Origin: Moringa oleifera
Taxonomy: Eukaryota > Streptophyta > Magnoliopsida > Brassicales > Moringaceae
Direction of reading: 5' to 3'
Length of the DNA: 64,000 nt
Assembly (NCBI GenBank): GCA_021397835.1
Contig: JAJFZO010000724.1
Location: 2,478,210 to 2,542,209 of the forward strand
A program made the translations under genes and the position numbers. This document shows positions 1-11,175 of the stretch, one piece after another. The notes beneath the pieces were generated by a model that had not been told where the DNA came from, ran no database searches, and worked only from the letters and a program-made list of their open reading frames with translations. The number at the start of each line of letters is the position of its first letter. Within the stretch, counting starts at the first letter, position 1.

Positions 1-16
1 ATTTATGGATATAAAA

Positions 17-26
17 AATAAATAAA
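17..26 (+). terminator. Candidate poly(A) signal of the gene copy upstream of the window
   Basis: Two overlapping AATAAA hexamers. The same pair follows the stop codon of every complete copy by about 218 bases (for copy 1 at 3806-3815, then 16 bases into each later unit: 7606, 11393, 15191, 19054, 22859, 26673, 30473, 34274, 38073, 41870, 45669, 49470, 53259, 57056 and 60852). No AATAAA lies nearer to the stop. Plant poly(A) signals are loose, so cleavage could occur earlier in the T-rich stretch after the stop. Confidence 0.4.
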
Positions 27-404
27 AAATATATTAATTCATCGGATAAAAATCGTTTAAAATTATGAGGAATACTCCGTCTCTTAATCTTTATCCTGAA
101 CTTCAAAACATCTTCAAACAAACTTTAGTTCATTAAACATAGTCAAATTAGATTTTGTCAAAAATTTTAAAAACAAAAAATATACAAATTGAAGATCTTG
201 CACTAAGAATTTTGATTTCAAATTTTTATGAGAGTAAAAAAATATTCGCGCTACAAATACAAAAAAAAAAAATTAGTGCTATTTGAGTGCTAAAAATATT
301 CTTTAAAACTTTCGTACTACAAAAAAATTTTCGAAACTCATAAAAAACAGTTTGTGAGTTGAAAATTTTTCGAAATTAAAAGATTTACTTGAAGTGGAGT
401 GTAC

Positions 405-460
405 AATTATTCATAACAAATAGGGATATTGGTAAATTTCATTCGTGAAGAGCGAACATG
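405..460 (+). pseudogene. Possible second GDSL exon 1 scrap (weak)
   Basis: From 425 the bases read Asp-Ile-Gly-Lys-Phe, then after one extra base Ile-Arg-Glu-Glu-Arg. This resembles the D-T-G-N-(F/L)-I-x-E stretch that follows the GDS serine in this family, and at base level GATATTGGTAAATTT matches the gene's GATACCGGTAACTTA. The match is short and needs a frameshift, so chance is not excluded. The same bases occur in every unit. Confidence 0.3.
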
Positions 461-715
461 ATTATGACGAGTGACTGATTATAATTTTAACTGTTAATTT
501 ACGAAGAGTGATGGTTATAGAGTGGCTCATAATTCCCTCGAAAATTTCTCCATGGGTTATAATTTACGGTTAATTTGATTCTAATTTTATTAGATGTCCT
601 TGAAGGGATAAAGCTTTATTTTCTTTTGTTTGGGCTTATGATAATTTCTCTTGCATATTGATCATTTATTTATAAAGTATTTTCTGGCATATTGATAATT
701 TGATACAAGAGAAAA

Positions 716-855
716 GATGTAATATTACAGTTTGGAGATTCCGTATCAAATATTGGATATCTTGGTAAATTCGTTGCGCGGGTGTAGAACAACTTTGTAT
801 TGGCTTTTTATCGACAAAAAGAAGAATCCGTCGCTTCAAATATATTATGCCTTGT
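716..855 (+). pseudogene. Relic of a GDSL exon 1 in the spacer, unit 1
   Basis: From 716 one frame reads D-V-I-L-Q-F-G-D-S-V-S-N-I-G-Y-L and then G-K-F-V-A-R-V before TAG at 785. The live gene has D-A-I-Y-Q-L-G-D-S-I-S-D-T-G-N-L at residues 41-56, so 10 of 16 positions are identical around the catalytic Ser block. The F-V-A-R-V end resembles M-F-A-R-L (64-68), with a few codons missing between. Further on, AAGAAGAATCCGTCGCTTC at base level recalls the live AAGAAGGCAACGGGTCGTTGC (residues 76-82). There is no start codon, signal peptide or later exon, so this is a decayed fragment of an older GDSL copy. It lies in the same direction as the gene and is carried in every unit. Confidence 0.6.
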
Positions 856-1540
856 GAGATAATTTATAATTTTTTTAAAAAATAAATAACTTGTTTTATA
901 ATGATATAAAAATAAATAAAACACTTTTATTAATAAATTTATCAAATTATTATATAACATTCCCTAATAAAAATTAACTCATTGTAAATTAATAAAAAAT
1001 GAAAAAATATATATAAACTATATAATAATTTTTTCATCAATCCATATTTTGTTTTTAGAAAAAGCACACAAGAATTAATTTTCGGCAATTATTGCTTTTT
1101 GAAAAGTCGAAATGAAAAACTAAATTCTATGGAAGAGGAACCAATATTTCACTGTCGCGATCACTTCGTTAAAAGATGACAATTTCCTTTCGTTTAAGCT
1201 AATCAATTCAAATTTATTGTAACATCAAATTCAGCTAATGGTAATAGCAGCGAGCAATAATTTGTCTTGCAAAGTTTTGATAGCGCTTAATAGATGGTGT
1301 TCAATAAATGTTGTTTTATGTACAGATAAATAAAATTAAAATTTAAAATTTTTAAGTTAGTTTGACAGAATCATCATCGTGCCTTGACCTAATTTCAAAA
1401 TTGAAAGTTAAAAGAAATGGAGTCTATCTAGCAACATATCCATATATCCTTCAGTTTCTTTTGACTTATATGCTACCAATCTATTCCGTTACAAATCTTT
1501 CTCTTTAATAAAATATTATAAAATCATAAACTAATTATTT

Positions 1541-1827
1541 ACGCGCGCGCGCACACATATATATATATAGTTTTATATTATTGGTGACTCATTCTAAGGA
1601 TAGGAGTTAGAAATCTGAATCCAATCATCACTACGATTTGATTTCACTAGAAGAGCTTTATTCCAAGTAACAAAAGGAGTTTGAATTGTTTTAGGAATAA
1701 ATGACTTATCCTCCATAGCTCTATATATACAACAGCCTCCTAGACAGTGCTTTTTCATAACTGCGACTATATCACTTTTTGTTTACTCTCGATAACAAAG
1801 GTCTAATAGCTATTCTTTTGAGCAAGA
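1541..1827 (+). promoter_or_regulatory. Proximal promoter and 5' leader, copy 1
   Basis: A 29-base alternating purine-pyrimidine run (CG, then CA, then TA steps) opens the region at 1541. A TATA box (TATATATA) lies at 1722-1729, which would put the transcription start about 70 bases before the ATG. The context before the start codon is AAGA rather than the AACA of all other copies; AACA-ATG is close to the plant start consensus. Upstream TTGAC cores at 1362, 1384 and 1461 could bind WRKY factors, but this is only a motif match. Confidence 0.55.
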
Positions 1828-3588
1828 ATGACTAAAATCAAACCTTCTCCTTTCCTTGTCACGTCGATGTCTTTCTTTCTTATTTGGATGAGTTTCTTTC
1901 TCCTTTCGAGTATTGCATCCGCGCATTTGTTAAAAACTTGTCAGTTTGATGCAATATATCAACTGGGGGATTCAATATCAGATACCGGTAACTTAATTCT
2001 TGAGGATCCTTCCTCTATGTTTGCTCGACTTCCTTATGGAGAAACTAGTTTTAAGAAGGCAACGGGTCGTTGCTCAAACGGGTTGCTGATGATCGATTAT
2101 ATCGGTAACAATTTGACAATTATTGAGATATATAATCCTTTTCTTTCTCTATATTTTTATTTTAAAATTCTTATCACGACCCTTGCTCTTAATCATTTCT
2201 TATTATTTTCATCTTGGTTGTTCTTTCAGTTCGAATTTTGTTTTTCATTCTTTTATTCTCCAAACTTGTCACAAACCTTATTTTATATACGACCCAAAGG
2301 CGTGATCATCATATCAAATAGGCCTTATTTATTAACATATGATGTTAGTTTATCGTTAATCATTTTAAGATTTCGTTTAGCAATGTATGTTTAACTTTGT
2401 GTTTTTACAGCAATGTCAGCCGGAATCCCTTTGCTTAATCCTTATTTGAAGCAAGAGGCATCGACCACTTATGAACACGGGGTTAACTTCGCTGTCGCCG
2501 GATCCACTGCTTTATCCGTCGACGTTTTGGCACGGAAAAATATTTTTGCTCCAGTTACCAACAGTTCTTTAAGCGTGCAACTTAACTGGATGTCTAACTA
2601 TTTTAATAAAACTTGTGATCAGAATGAAACAGGTTAGTGCTTCCGCCTCTTTAAATTGTACGCACATGTAATCGTCACGCATTGATAAAGAGATTTCAAG
2701 ATTAAAAACAATATGTGCGATCGTTTTTATCCCAATTTTTATTTTGTTAAACAGAATGCAAAACGAAACCTAGCAGTTCTCTCTTCATGGTTGGTGAGAT
2801 CGGAGGGAATGATTATAATTACGCGTTGTTTCAACGTAAAACTATCGAGGAAGTAAAGAGCATGGTCCCCGAAGTTATCGAAATCGTTAAGGATGCTGTT
2901 AAGGTGAGTCGCTTACAAAAATTTTATGGTTGCATATTTATGGTTACTATGACTGTCCAAATTCTAAACTAAAAATGTCTTATTTGATTGCAGAGAGTGA
3001 TTAGCCATGGAGTAACTCGGGTGGTTGTTCCTGGAAACTTTCCGATCGGTTGTCTGCCAATTTATCTTACGGGGTTTCAAACTAACGAAACTGCTGCTTA
3101 TGATGAATTCCATTGCCTAAAGGACTTGAACAACTTGGCTGTGTACCACAATGAACATCTACAACAAGCTATTGAAGAGTTAAGAAAAGAAAACCCTGGT
3201 ACCGTCATAGTATATGGTGATTATTACAACGCTTATTTGTGGATTCTGCGACACATGTCATCACTAAGTAAGCACACATATATATTTTTCAAAATTTTAT
3301 AATCCATTAAATAGTTCTTTATTAATGTGAAACTGACGTCGCATAATATTTTGTTTCACACTTTAAACAGAATTCGATAGCAAATCGGTGCAACAAGCTT
3401 GCTGTGGGGTAGGAGGCGATTATAATTTCAGCTTTACCAAGATGTGTGGAGCTCCTGAAGTATCTGTGTGCCCCAATCCTATTGCCCATATCAGTTGGGA
3501 TGGAATTCACTTGACACAAAAAGCTTACTTTCACATGACGCAATGGCTAATTCGCAGTATCTATCCACAGCTTAAATGCAAAGCTTGA
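1828..3588 (+). CDS. GDSL esterase/lipase (acetylajmalan-esterase-like), copy 1
   Basis: Exons 1828-2104, 2411-2632, 2755-2903, 2994-3267 and 3371-3588; all introns are GT-AG (306, 122, 90 and 103 bp) and the joined frame gives 379 residues, normal for plant GDSL hydrolases. A hydrophobic signal peptide ends near A30-S31-A32, so the enzyme is probably secreted to the cell wall or vacuole. Block I is G-D-S-I-S-D with nucleophile Ser49. Gly123 (V-A-G-S) and Asn185 (G-G-N-D) are the oxyanion-hole residues, and Asp351 and His354 (W-D-G-I-H-L-T) complete the triad. Sequons occur at N143, N158, N164, N247 and N326. The family hydrolyses acyl or acetyl esters; the overall motif set recalls acetylajmalan and sinapine esterases, but the substrate cannot be read from sequence. 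The start is the first ATG after the TATA box and is directly followed by the signal peptide. Confidence 0.93.
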
Positions 3589-4505
3589 TTTGAAATATTT
3601 CATATTCCTTTGAAGACACGATAGTTGTAATTAGTGAGTTTTATTTGGAAATGTAAAAACTAAAATTCGAATTTTATTTCGCGTTAAAATTTTTTAGTAA
3701 ATTTTGTTTAAATATGCATTTGGTTGGTGTTTTTATCAAAATTTATGGTCATGACTGTGATATTTGTTTTGGATAATTGGATTTCAATTATTTATGGATA
3801 TAAAAAATAAATAAAAAATATATTAATTCATCGGATAAAAATCGTTTAAAATTATGAGGAATACTCCGTCTCTTAATCTTTATCTTGAACTTCAAAACAT
3901 CTTCAAACAAACTTTAGTTCATTAAACATAGTCAAATTAGATTTTGTCGAAAATTTTAAAAACAAAAAATATACAAATTGAAGATCTTGCACTAAGAATT
4001 TTGATTTCAAATTTTTATGAGAGTAAAAAAATATTCGCGCTACAAATACAAAAAAAAAAAAATTAGTGCTATTTGAGTGCTAAAAATATTCTTTAAAACT
4101 TTCGTACTACAAAAAAATTTTCGAAACTCATAAAAAACAGTTTGTGAGTTGAAAATTTTTCGAAATTAAAAGATTTACTTGAAGTGGAGTGTACAATTAT
4201 TCATAACAAATAGGGATATTGGTAAATTTCATTCGTGAAGAGCGAACATGATTATGACGAGTGACTGATTATAATTTTAACTGTTAATTTACGAAGAGTG
4301 ATGGTTATAGAGTGGCTCATAATTCCCTCGAAAATTTCTCCATGGGTTATAATTTACGGTTAATTTGATTCTAATTTTATTAGATGTCCTTGAAGGGATA
4401 AAGCTTTATTTTCTTTTGTTTGGGCTTATGATAATTTCTCTTGCATATTGATCATTTATTTATAAAGTATTTTCTGGCATATTGATAATTTGATACAAGA
4501 GAAAA

Positions 4506-4645
4506 GATGTAATATTACAGTTTGGAGATTCCGTATCAAATATTGGATATCTTGGTAAATTCGTTGCGCGGGTGTAGAACAACTTTGTATTGGCTTTTTA
4601 TCGACAAAAAGAAGAATCCGTCGCTTCAAATATATTATGCCTTGT
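4506..4645 (+). pseudogene. GDSL exon 1 relic, unit 2
   Basis: Same bases as the unit 1 relic, including the in-frame TAG. Confidence 0.6.
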
Positions 4646-5340
4646 GAGATAATTTATAATTTTTTTAAAAAATAAATAACTTGTTTTATAATTTATTATA
4701 TTGATATAAAAATAAATAAAACACTTTTATTAATAAATTTATCAAATTATTATATAACATTCCCTAATAAAAATTAACTCATTGTAAATTAATAAAAAAT
4801 GAAAAAATATATATAAACTATATAATAATTTTTTCATCAATCCATATTTTGTTTTTAGAAAAAGCACACAAGAATTAATTTTCGGCAATTATTGCTTTTT
4901 GAAAAGTCGAAATGAAAAACTAAATTCTATGGAAGAGGAACCAATATTTCACTGTCGCGATCACTTCGTTAAAAGATGACAATTTCCTTTCGTTTAAGCT
5001 AATCAATTCAAATTTATTGTAACATCAAATTCAGCTAATGGTAATAGCAGCGAGCAATAATTTGTCTTGCAAAGTTTTGATAGCGCTTAATAGATGGTGT
5101 TCAATAAATGTTGTTTTATGTACAGATAAATAAAATTAAAATTTAAAATTTTTAAGTTAGTTTGACAGAATCATCATCGTGCCTTGACCTAATTTCAAAA
5201 TTGAAAGTTAAAAGAAATGGAGTCTATCTAGCAACATATCCATATATCCTTCAGTTTCTTTTGACTTATATGCTACCAATCTATTCCGTTACAAATCTTT
5301 CTCTTTAATAAAATATTATAAAATCATAAACTAATTATTT

Positions 5341-5627
5341 ACGCGCGCGCGCACACATATATATATATAGTTTTATATTATTGGTGACTCATTCTAAGGA
5401 TAGGAGTTAGAAATCTGAATCCAATCATCACTACGATTTGATTTCACTAGAAGAGCTTTATTCCAAGTAACAAAAGGAGTTTGAATTGTTTTAGGAATAA
5501 ATGACTTATCCTCCATAGCTCTATATATACAACAGCCTCCTAGACAGTGCTTTTTCATAACTGCGACTATATCACTTTTTGTTTACTCTCGATAACAAAG
5601 GTCTAATAGCTATTCTTTTGAGCAACA
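5341..5627 (+). promoter_or_regulatory. Proximal promoter and 5' leader, copy 2
   Basis: Microsatellite at 5341, TATA box at 5522-5529, start context AACA-ATG. Confidence 0.5.
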
Positions 5628-7388
5628 ATGACTAAAATCAAACCTTCTCCTTTCCTTGTCACGTCGATGTCTTTCTTTCTTATTTGGATGAGTTTCTTTC
5701 TCCTTTCGAGTATTGCATCCGCGCATTTGTTAAAAACTTGTCAGTTTGATGCAATATATCAACTGGGGGATTCAATATCAGATACCGGTAACTTAATTCT
5801 TGAGGATCCTTCCTCTATGTTTGCTCGACTTCCTTATGGAGAAACTAGTTTTAAGAAGGCAACGGGTCGTTGCTCAAACGGGTTGCTGATGATCGATTAT
5901 ATCGGTAACAATTTGACAATTATTGAGATATATAATCCTTTTCTTTCTCTATATTTTTATTTTAAAATTCTTATCACGACCCTTGCTCTTAATCATTTCT
6001 TATTATTTTCATCTTGGTTGTTCTTTCAGTTCGAATTTTGTTTTTCATTCTTTTATTCTCCAAACTTGTCACAAACCTTATTTTATATACGACCCAAAGG
6101 CGTGATCATCATATCAAATAGGCCTTATTTATTAACATATGATGTTAGTTTATCGTTAATCATTTTAAGATTTCGTTTAGCAATGTATGTTTAACTTTGT
6201 GTTTTTACAGCAATGTCAGCCGGAATCCCTTTGCTTAATCCTTATTTGAAGCAAGAGGCATCGACCACTTATGAACACGGGGTTAACTTCGCTGTCGCCG
6301 GATCCACTGCTTTATCCGTCGACGTTTTGGCACGGAAAAATATTTTTGCTCCAGTTACCAACAGTTCTTTAAGCGTGCAACTTAACTGGATGTCTAACTA
6401 TTTTAATAAAACTTGTGATCAGAATGAAACAGGTTAGTGCTTCCGCCTCTTTAAATTGTACGCACATGTAATCGTCACGCATTGATAAAGAGATTTCAAG
6501 ATTAAAAACAATATGTGCGATCGTTTTTATCCCAATTTTTATTTTGTTAAACAGAATGCAAAACGAAACCTAGCAGTTCTCTCTTCATGGTTGGTGAGAT
6601 CGGAGGGAATGATTATAATTACGCGTTGTTTCAACGTAAAACTATCGAGGAAGTAAAGAGCATGGTCCCCGAAGTTATCGAAATCGTTAAGGATGCTGTT
6701 AAGGTGAGTCGCTTACAAAAATTTTATGGTTGCATATTTATGGTTACTATGACTGTCCAAATTCTAAACTAAAAATGTCTTATTTGATTGCAGAGAGTGA
6801 TTAGCCATGGAGTAACTCGGGTGGTTGTTCCTGGAAACTTTCCGATCGGTTGTCTGCCAATTTATCTTACGGGGTTTCAAACTAACGAAACTGCTGCTTA
6901 TGATGAATTCCATTGCCTAAAGGACTTGAACAACTTGGCTGTGTACCACAATGAACATCTACAACAAGCTATTGAAGAGTTAAGAAAAGAAAACCCTGGT
7001 ACCGTCATAGTATATGGTGATTATTACAACGCTTATTTGTGGATTCTGCGACACATGTCATCACTAAGTAAGCACACATATATATTTTTCAAAATTTTAT
7101 AATCCATTAAATAGTTCTTTATTAATGTGAAACTGACGTCGCATAATATTTTGTTTCACACTTTAAACAGAATTCGATAGCAAATCGGTGCAACAAGCTT
7201 GCTGTGGGGTAGGAGGCGATTATAATTTCAGCTTTACCAAGATGTGTGGAGCTCCTGAAGTATCTGTGTGCCCCAATCCTATTGCCCATATCAGTTGGGA
7301 TGGAATTCACTTGACACAAAAAGCTTACTTTCACATGACGCAATGGCTAATTCGCAGTATCTATCCACAGCTTAAATGCAAAGCTTGA
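5628..7388 (+). CDS. GDSL esterase/lipase, copy 2 (reference protein)
   Basis: Exons 5628-5904, 6211-6432, 6555-6703, 6794-7067 and 7171-7388. The 379-residue protein is identical to copies 1, 3, 5 and 14, with Ser49, Gly123, Asn185, Asp351 and His354 all present. If intron 1 were retained, translation would continue in frame to a stop at 6192-6194, giving 188 residues that keep only the Ser block, so correct splicing is required for a working enzyme. The start codon lies 3800 bp from that of copy 1, with no other gene between. Confidence 0.93.
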
Positions 7389-8304
7389 TTTGAAATATTT
7401 CATATTCCTTTGAAGACACGATAGTTGTAATTAGTGAGTTTTATTTGGAAATGTAAAAACTAAAATTCGAATTTTATTTCGCGTTAAAATTTTTTAGTAA
7501 ATTTTGTTTAAATATGCATTTGGTTGGTGTTTTTATCAAAATTTATGGTCATGACTGTGATATTTGTTTTGGATAATTGGATTTCAATTATTTATGGATA
7601 TAAAAAATAAATAAAAAATATATTAATTCATCGGATAAAAATCGTTTAAAATTATGAGGAATACTCCGTCTCTTAATCTTTATCTTGAACTTCAAAACAT
7701 CTTCAAACAAACTTTAGTTCATTAAACATAGTCAAATTAGATTTTGTCGAAAATTTTAAAAACAAAAAATATACAAATTGAAGATCTTGCGCTAAGAATT
7801 TTGATTTCAAATTTTTATGAGAGTAAAAAAATATTCGCGCTACAAATACAAAAAAAAAAAATTAGTGCTATTTGAGTGCTAAAAATATTCTTTAAAACTT
7901 TCGTACTACAAAAAAATTTTCGAAACTCATAAAAAACAGTTTGTGAGTTGAAAATTTTTCGAAATTAAAAGATTTACTTGAAGTGGAGTGTACAATTATT
8001 CATAACAAATAGGGATATTGGTAAATTTCATTCGTGAAGAGCGAACATGATTATGACGAGTGACTGATTATAATTTTAACTGTTAATTTACGAAGAGTGA
8101 TGGTTATAGAGTGGCTCATAATTCCCTCGAAAATTTCTCCATGGGTTATAATTTACGGTTAATTTGATTCTAATTTTATTAGATGTCCTTGAAGGGATAA
8201 AGCTTTATTTTCTTTTGTTTGGGCTTATGATAATTTCTCTTGCATATTGATCATTTATTTATAAAGTATTTTCTGGCATATTGATAATTTGATACAAGAG
8301 AAAA

Positions 8305-8444
8305 GATGTAATATTACAGTTTGGAGATTCCGTATCAAATATTGGATATCTTGGTAAATTCGTTGCGCGGGTGTAGAACAACTTTGTATTGGCTTTTTAT
8401 CGACAAAAAGAAGAATCCGTCGCTTCAAATATATTATGCCTTGT
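8305..8444 (+). pseudogene. GDSL exon 1 relic, unit 3
   Basis: Unchanged copy; the 12-base spacer deletion lies just after it. Confidence 0.6.
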
Positions 8445-9127
8445 GAGATAATTTATAATTTTTTTAAAAAATAAATAACTTGTTTTATTGATATAAAAAT
8501 AAATAAAACACTTTTATTAATAAATTTATCAAATTATTATATAACATTCCCTAATAAAAATTAACTCATTGTAAATTAATAAAAAATGAAAAAATATATA
8601 TAAACTATATAATAATTTTTTCATCAATCCATATTTTGTTTTTAGAAAAAGCACACAAGAATTAATTTTCGGCAATTATTGCTTTTTGAAAAGTCGAAAT
8701 GAAAAACTAAATTCTATGGAAGAGGAACCAATATTTCACTGTCGCGATCACTTCGTTAAAAGATGACAATTTCCTTTCGTTTAAGCTAATCAATTCAAAT
8801 TTATTGTAACATCAAATTCAGCTAATGGTAATAGCAGCGAGCAATAATTTGTCTTGCAAAGTTTTGATAGCGCTTAATAGATGGTGTTCAATAAATGTTG
8901 TTTTATGTACAGATAAATAAAATTAAAATTTAAAATTTTTAAGTTAGTTTGACAGAATCATCATCGTGCCTTGACCTAATTTCAAAATTGAAAGTTAAAA
9001 GAAATGGAGTCTATCTAGCAACATATCCATATATCCTTCAGTTTCTTTTGACTTATATGCTACCAATCTATTCCGTTACAAATCTTTCTCTTTAATAAAA
9101 TATTATAAAATCATAAACTAATTATTT

Positions 9128-9414
9128 ACGCGCGCGCGCACACATATATATATATAGTTTTATATTATTGGTGACTCATTCTAAGGATAGGAGTTAGAAA
9201 TCTGAATCCAATCATCACTACGATTTGATTTCACTAGAAGAGCTTTATTCCAAGTAACAAAAGGAGTTTGAATTGTTTTAGGAATAAATGACTTATCCTC
9301 CATAGCTCTATATATACAACAGCCTCCTAGACAGTGCTTTTTCATAACTGCGACTATATCACTTTTTGTTTACTCTCGATAACAAAGGTCTAATAGCTAT
9401 TCTTTTGAGCAACA
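9128..9414 (+). promoter_or_regulatory. Proximal promoter and 5' leader, copy 3
   Basis: Microsatellite at 9128, TATA box at 9309-9316. Confidence 0.5.
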
Positions 9415-11175
9415 ATGACTAAAATCAAACCTTCTCCTTTCCTTGTCACGTCGATGTCTTTCTTTCTTATTTGGATGAGTTTCTTTCTCCTTTCGAGTAT
9501 TGCATCCGCGCATTTGTTAAAAACTTGTCAGTTTGATGCAATATATCAACTGGGGGATTCAATATCAGATACCGGTAACTTAATTCTTGAGGATCCTTCC
9601 TCTATGTTTGCTCGACTTCCTTATGGAGAAACTAGTTTTAAGAAGGCAACGGGTCGTTGCTCAAACGGGTTGCTGATGATCGATTATATCGGTAACAATT
9701 TGACAATTATTGAGATATATAATCCTTTTCTTTCTCTATATTTTTATTTTAAAATTCTTATCACGACCCTTGCTCTTAATCATTTCTTATTATTTTCATC
9801 TTGGTTGTTCTTTCAGTTCGAATTTTGTTTTTCATTCTTTTATTCTCCAAACTTGTCACAAACCTTATTTTATATACGACCCAAAGGCGTGATCATCATA
9901 TCAAATAGGCCTTATTTATTAACATATGATGTTAGTTTATCGTTAATCATTTTAAGATTTCGTTTAGCAATGTATGTTTAACTTTGTGTTTTTACAGCAA
10001 TGTCAGCCGGAATCCCTTTGCTTAATCCTTATTTGAAGCAAGAGGCATCGACCACTTATGAACACGGGGTTAACTTCGCTGTCGCCGGATCCACTGCTTT
10101 ATCCGTCGACGTTTTGGCACGGAAAAATATTTTTGCTCCAGTTACCAACAGTTCTTTAAGCGTGCAACTTAACTGGATGTCTAACTATTTTAATAAAACT
10201 TGTGATCAGAATGAAACAGGTTAGTGCTTCCGCCTCTTTAAATTGTACGCACATGTAATCGTCACGCATTGATAAAGAGATTTCAAGATTAAAAACAATA
10301 TGTGCGATCGTTTTTATCCCAATTTTTATTTTGTTAAACAGAATGCAAAACGAAACCTAGCAGTTCTCTCTTCATGGTTGGTGAGATCGGAGGGAATGAT
10401 TATAATTACGCGTTGTTTCAACGTAAAACTATCGAGGAAGTAAAGAGCATGGTCCCCGAAGTTATCGAAATCGTTAAGGATGCTGTTAAGGTGAGTCGCT
10501 TACAAAAATTTTATGGTTGCATATTTATGGTTACTATGACTGTCCAAATTCTAAACTAAAAATGTCTTATTTGATTGCAGAGAGTGATTAGCCATGGAGT
10601 AACTCGGGTGGTTGTTCCTGGAAACTTTCCGATCGGTTGTCTGCCAATTTATCTTACGGGGTTTCAAACTAACGAAACTGCTGCTTATGATGAATTCCAT
10701 TGCCTAAAGGACTTGAACAACTTGGCTGTGTACCACAATGAACATCTACAACAAGCTATTGAAGAGTTAAGAAAAGAAAACCCTGGTACCGTCATAGTAT
10801 ATGGTGATTATTACAACGCTTATTTGTGGATTCTGCGACACATGTCATCACTAAGTAAGCACACATATATATTTTTCAAAATTTTATAATCCATTAAATA
10901 GTTCTTTATTAATGTGAAACTGACGTCGCATAATATTTTGTTTCACACTTTAAACAGAATTCGATAGCAAATCGGTGCAACAAGCTTGCTGTGGGGTAGG
11001 AGGCGATTATAATTTCAGCTTTACCAAGATGTGTGGAGCTCCTGAAGTATCTGTGTGCCCCAATCCTATTGCCCATATCAGTTGGGATGGAATTCACTTG
11101 ACACAAAAAGCTTACTTTCACATGACGCAATGGCTAATTCGCAGTATCTATCCACAGCTTAAATGCAAAGCTTGA
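9415..11175 (+). CDS. GDSL esterase/lipase, copy 3
   Basis: Exons 9415-9691, 9998-10219, 10342-10490, 10581-10854 and 10958-11175. It encodes the reference protein without change and all splice sites are intact. Its spacer carries the 12-base deletion found again in units 6 and 14, which does not touch the promoter core. Expected to be functional. Confidence 0.93.

Larger units (their letters stand above)
1..1827. other. Intergenic spacer, representative description
   Basis: This spacer shows what each inter-gene stretch holds. Bases 1-30 carry overlapping AATAAA motifs belonging to the 3' end of a gene lying before the window. Bases 30-400 are AT-rich with A-runs and no recognisable element. 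A weak GDSL-like scrap lies near 405-460 and a clearer GDSL exon 1 relic at 716-855. Bases 856-1540 are AT-rich and I see no gene, only a few WRKY-type TTGAC motifs. A microsatellite starts at 1541 and a TATA box lies at 1722-1729. The equivalent spacers are 3589-5627, 7389-9414, 11176-13213, 14999-17008, 18837-20864, 22642-24681, 26456-28494, 30256-32295, 34057-36094, 37856-39891, 41653-43690, 45452-47491, 49253-51280, 53042-55077, 56839-58873 and 60635-62677. Confidence 0.85.
1..3789 (+). repeat. Array unit 1 (haplotype A)
   Basis: 3789 bp. It lacks 10 bases in the spacer near position 900 (just before the GATATAAAA stretch), a deletion not shared by any other unit. Confidence 0.9.
3790..7589 (+). 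repeat. Array unit 2 (haplotype A, full-length spacer)
   Basis: 3800 bp. It has the complete A-type spacer and serves here as the reference unit. Confidence 0.9.

Noticed and set aside
856..1540. tRNA, microRNA hairpin or other RNA gene in the spacer
   Set aside because: No cloverleaf arms, RNA polymerase III boxes or long inverted repeat could be made out; the sequence is AT-rich and structureless by eye.
2123..2305. Separate 60-residue hydrophobic frame inside intron 1 in each copy
   Set aside because: It falls wholly inside a GT-AG intron, is T-rich and low in complexity, and has no recognisable domain.
3322..3543. Open frame on the minus strand across exon 5, repeated in every copy (73 residues, 93 where the Leu367 codon is CTC)
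   Set aside because: It lies antisense to a well-supported coding exon, has no family resemblance, and its length depends on a synonymous change in the sense gene.
2413..3588. Exons 2 to 5 read as separate small genes
   Set aside because: Each piece continues the preceding exon in frame across GT-AG borders, and together they carry the ordered SGNH blocks of one 379-residue enzyme.
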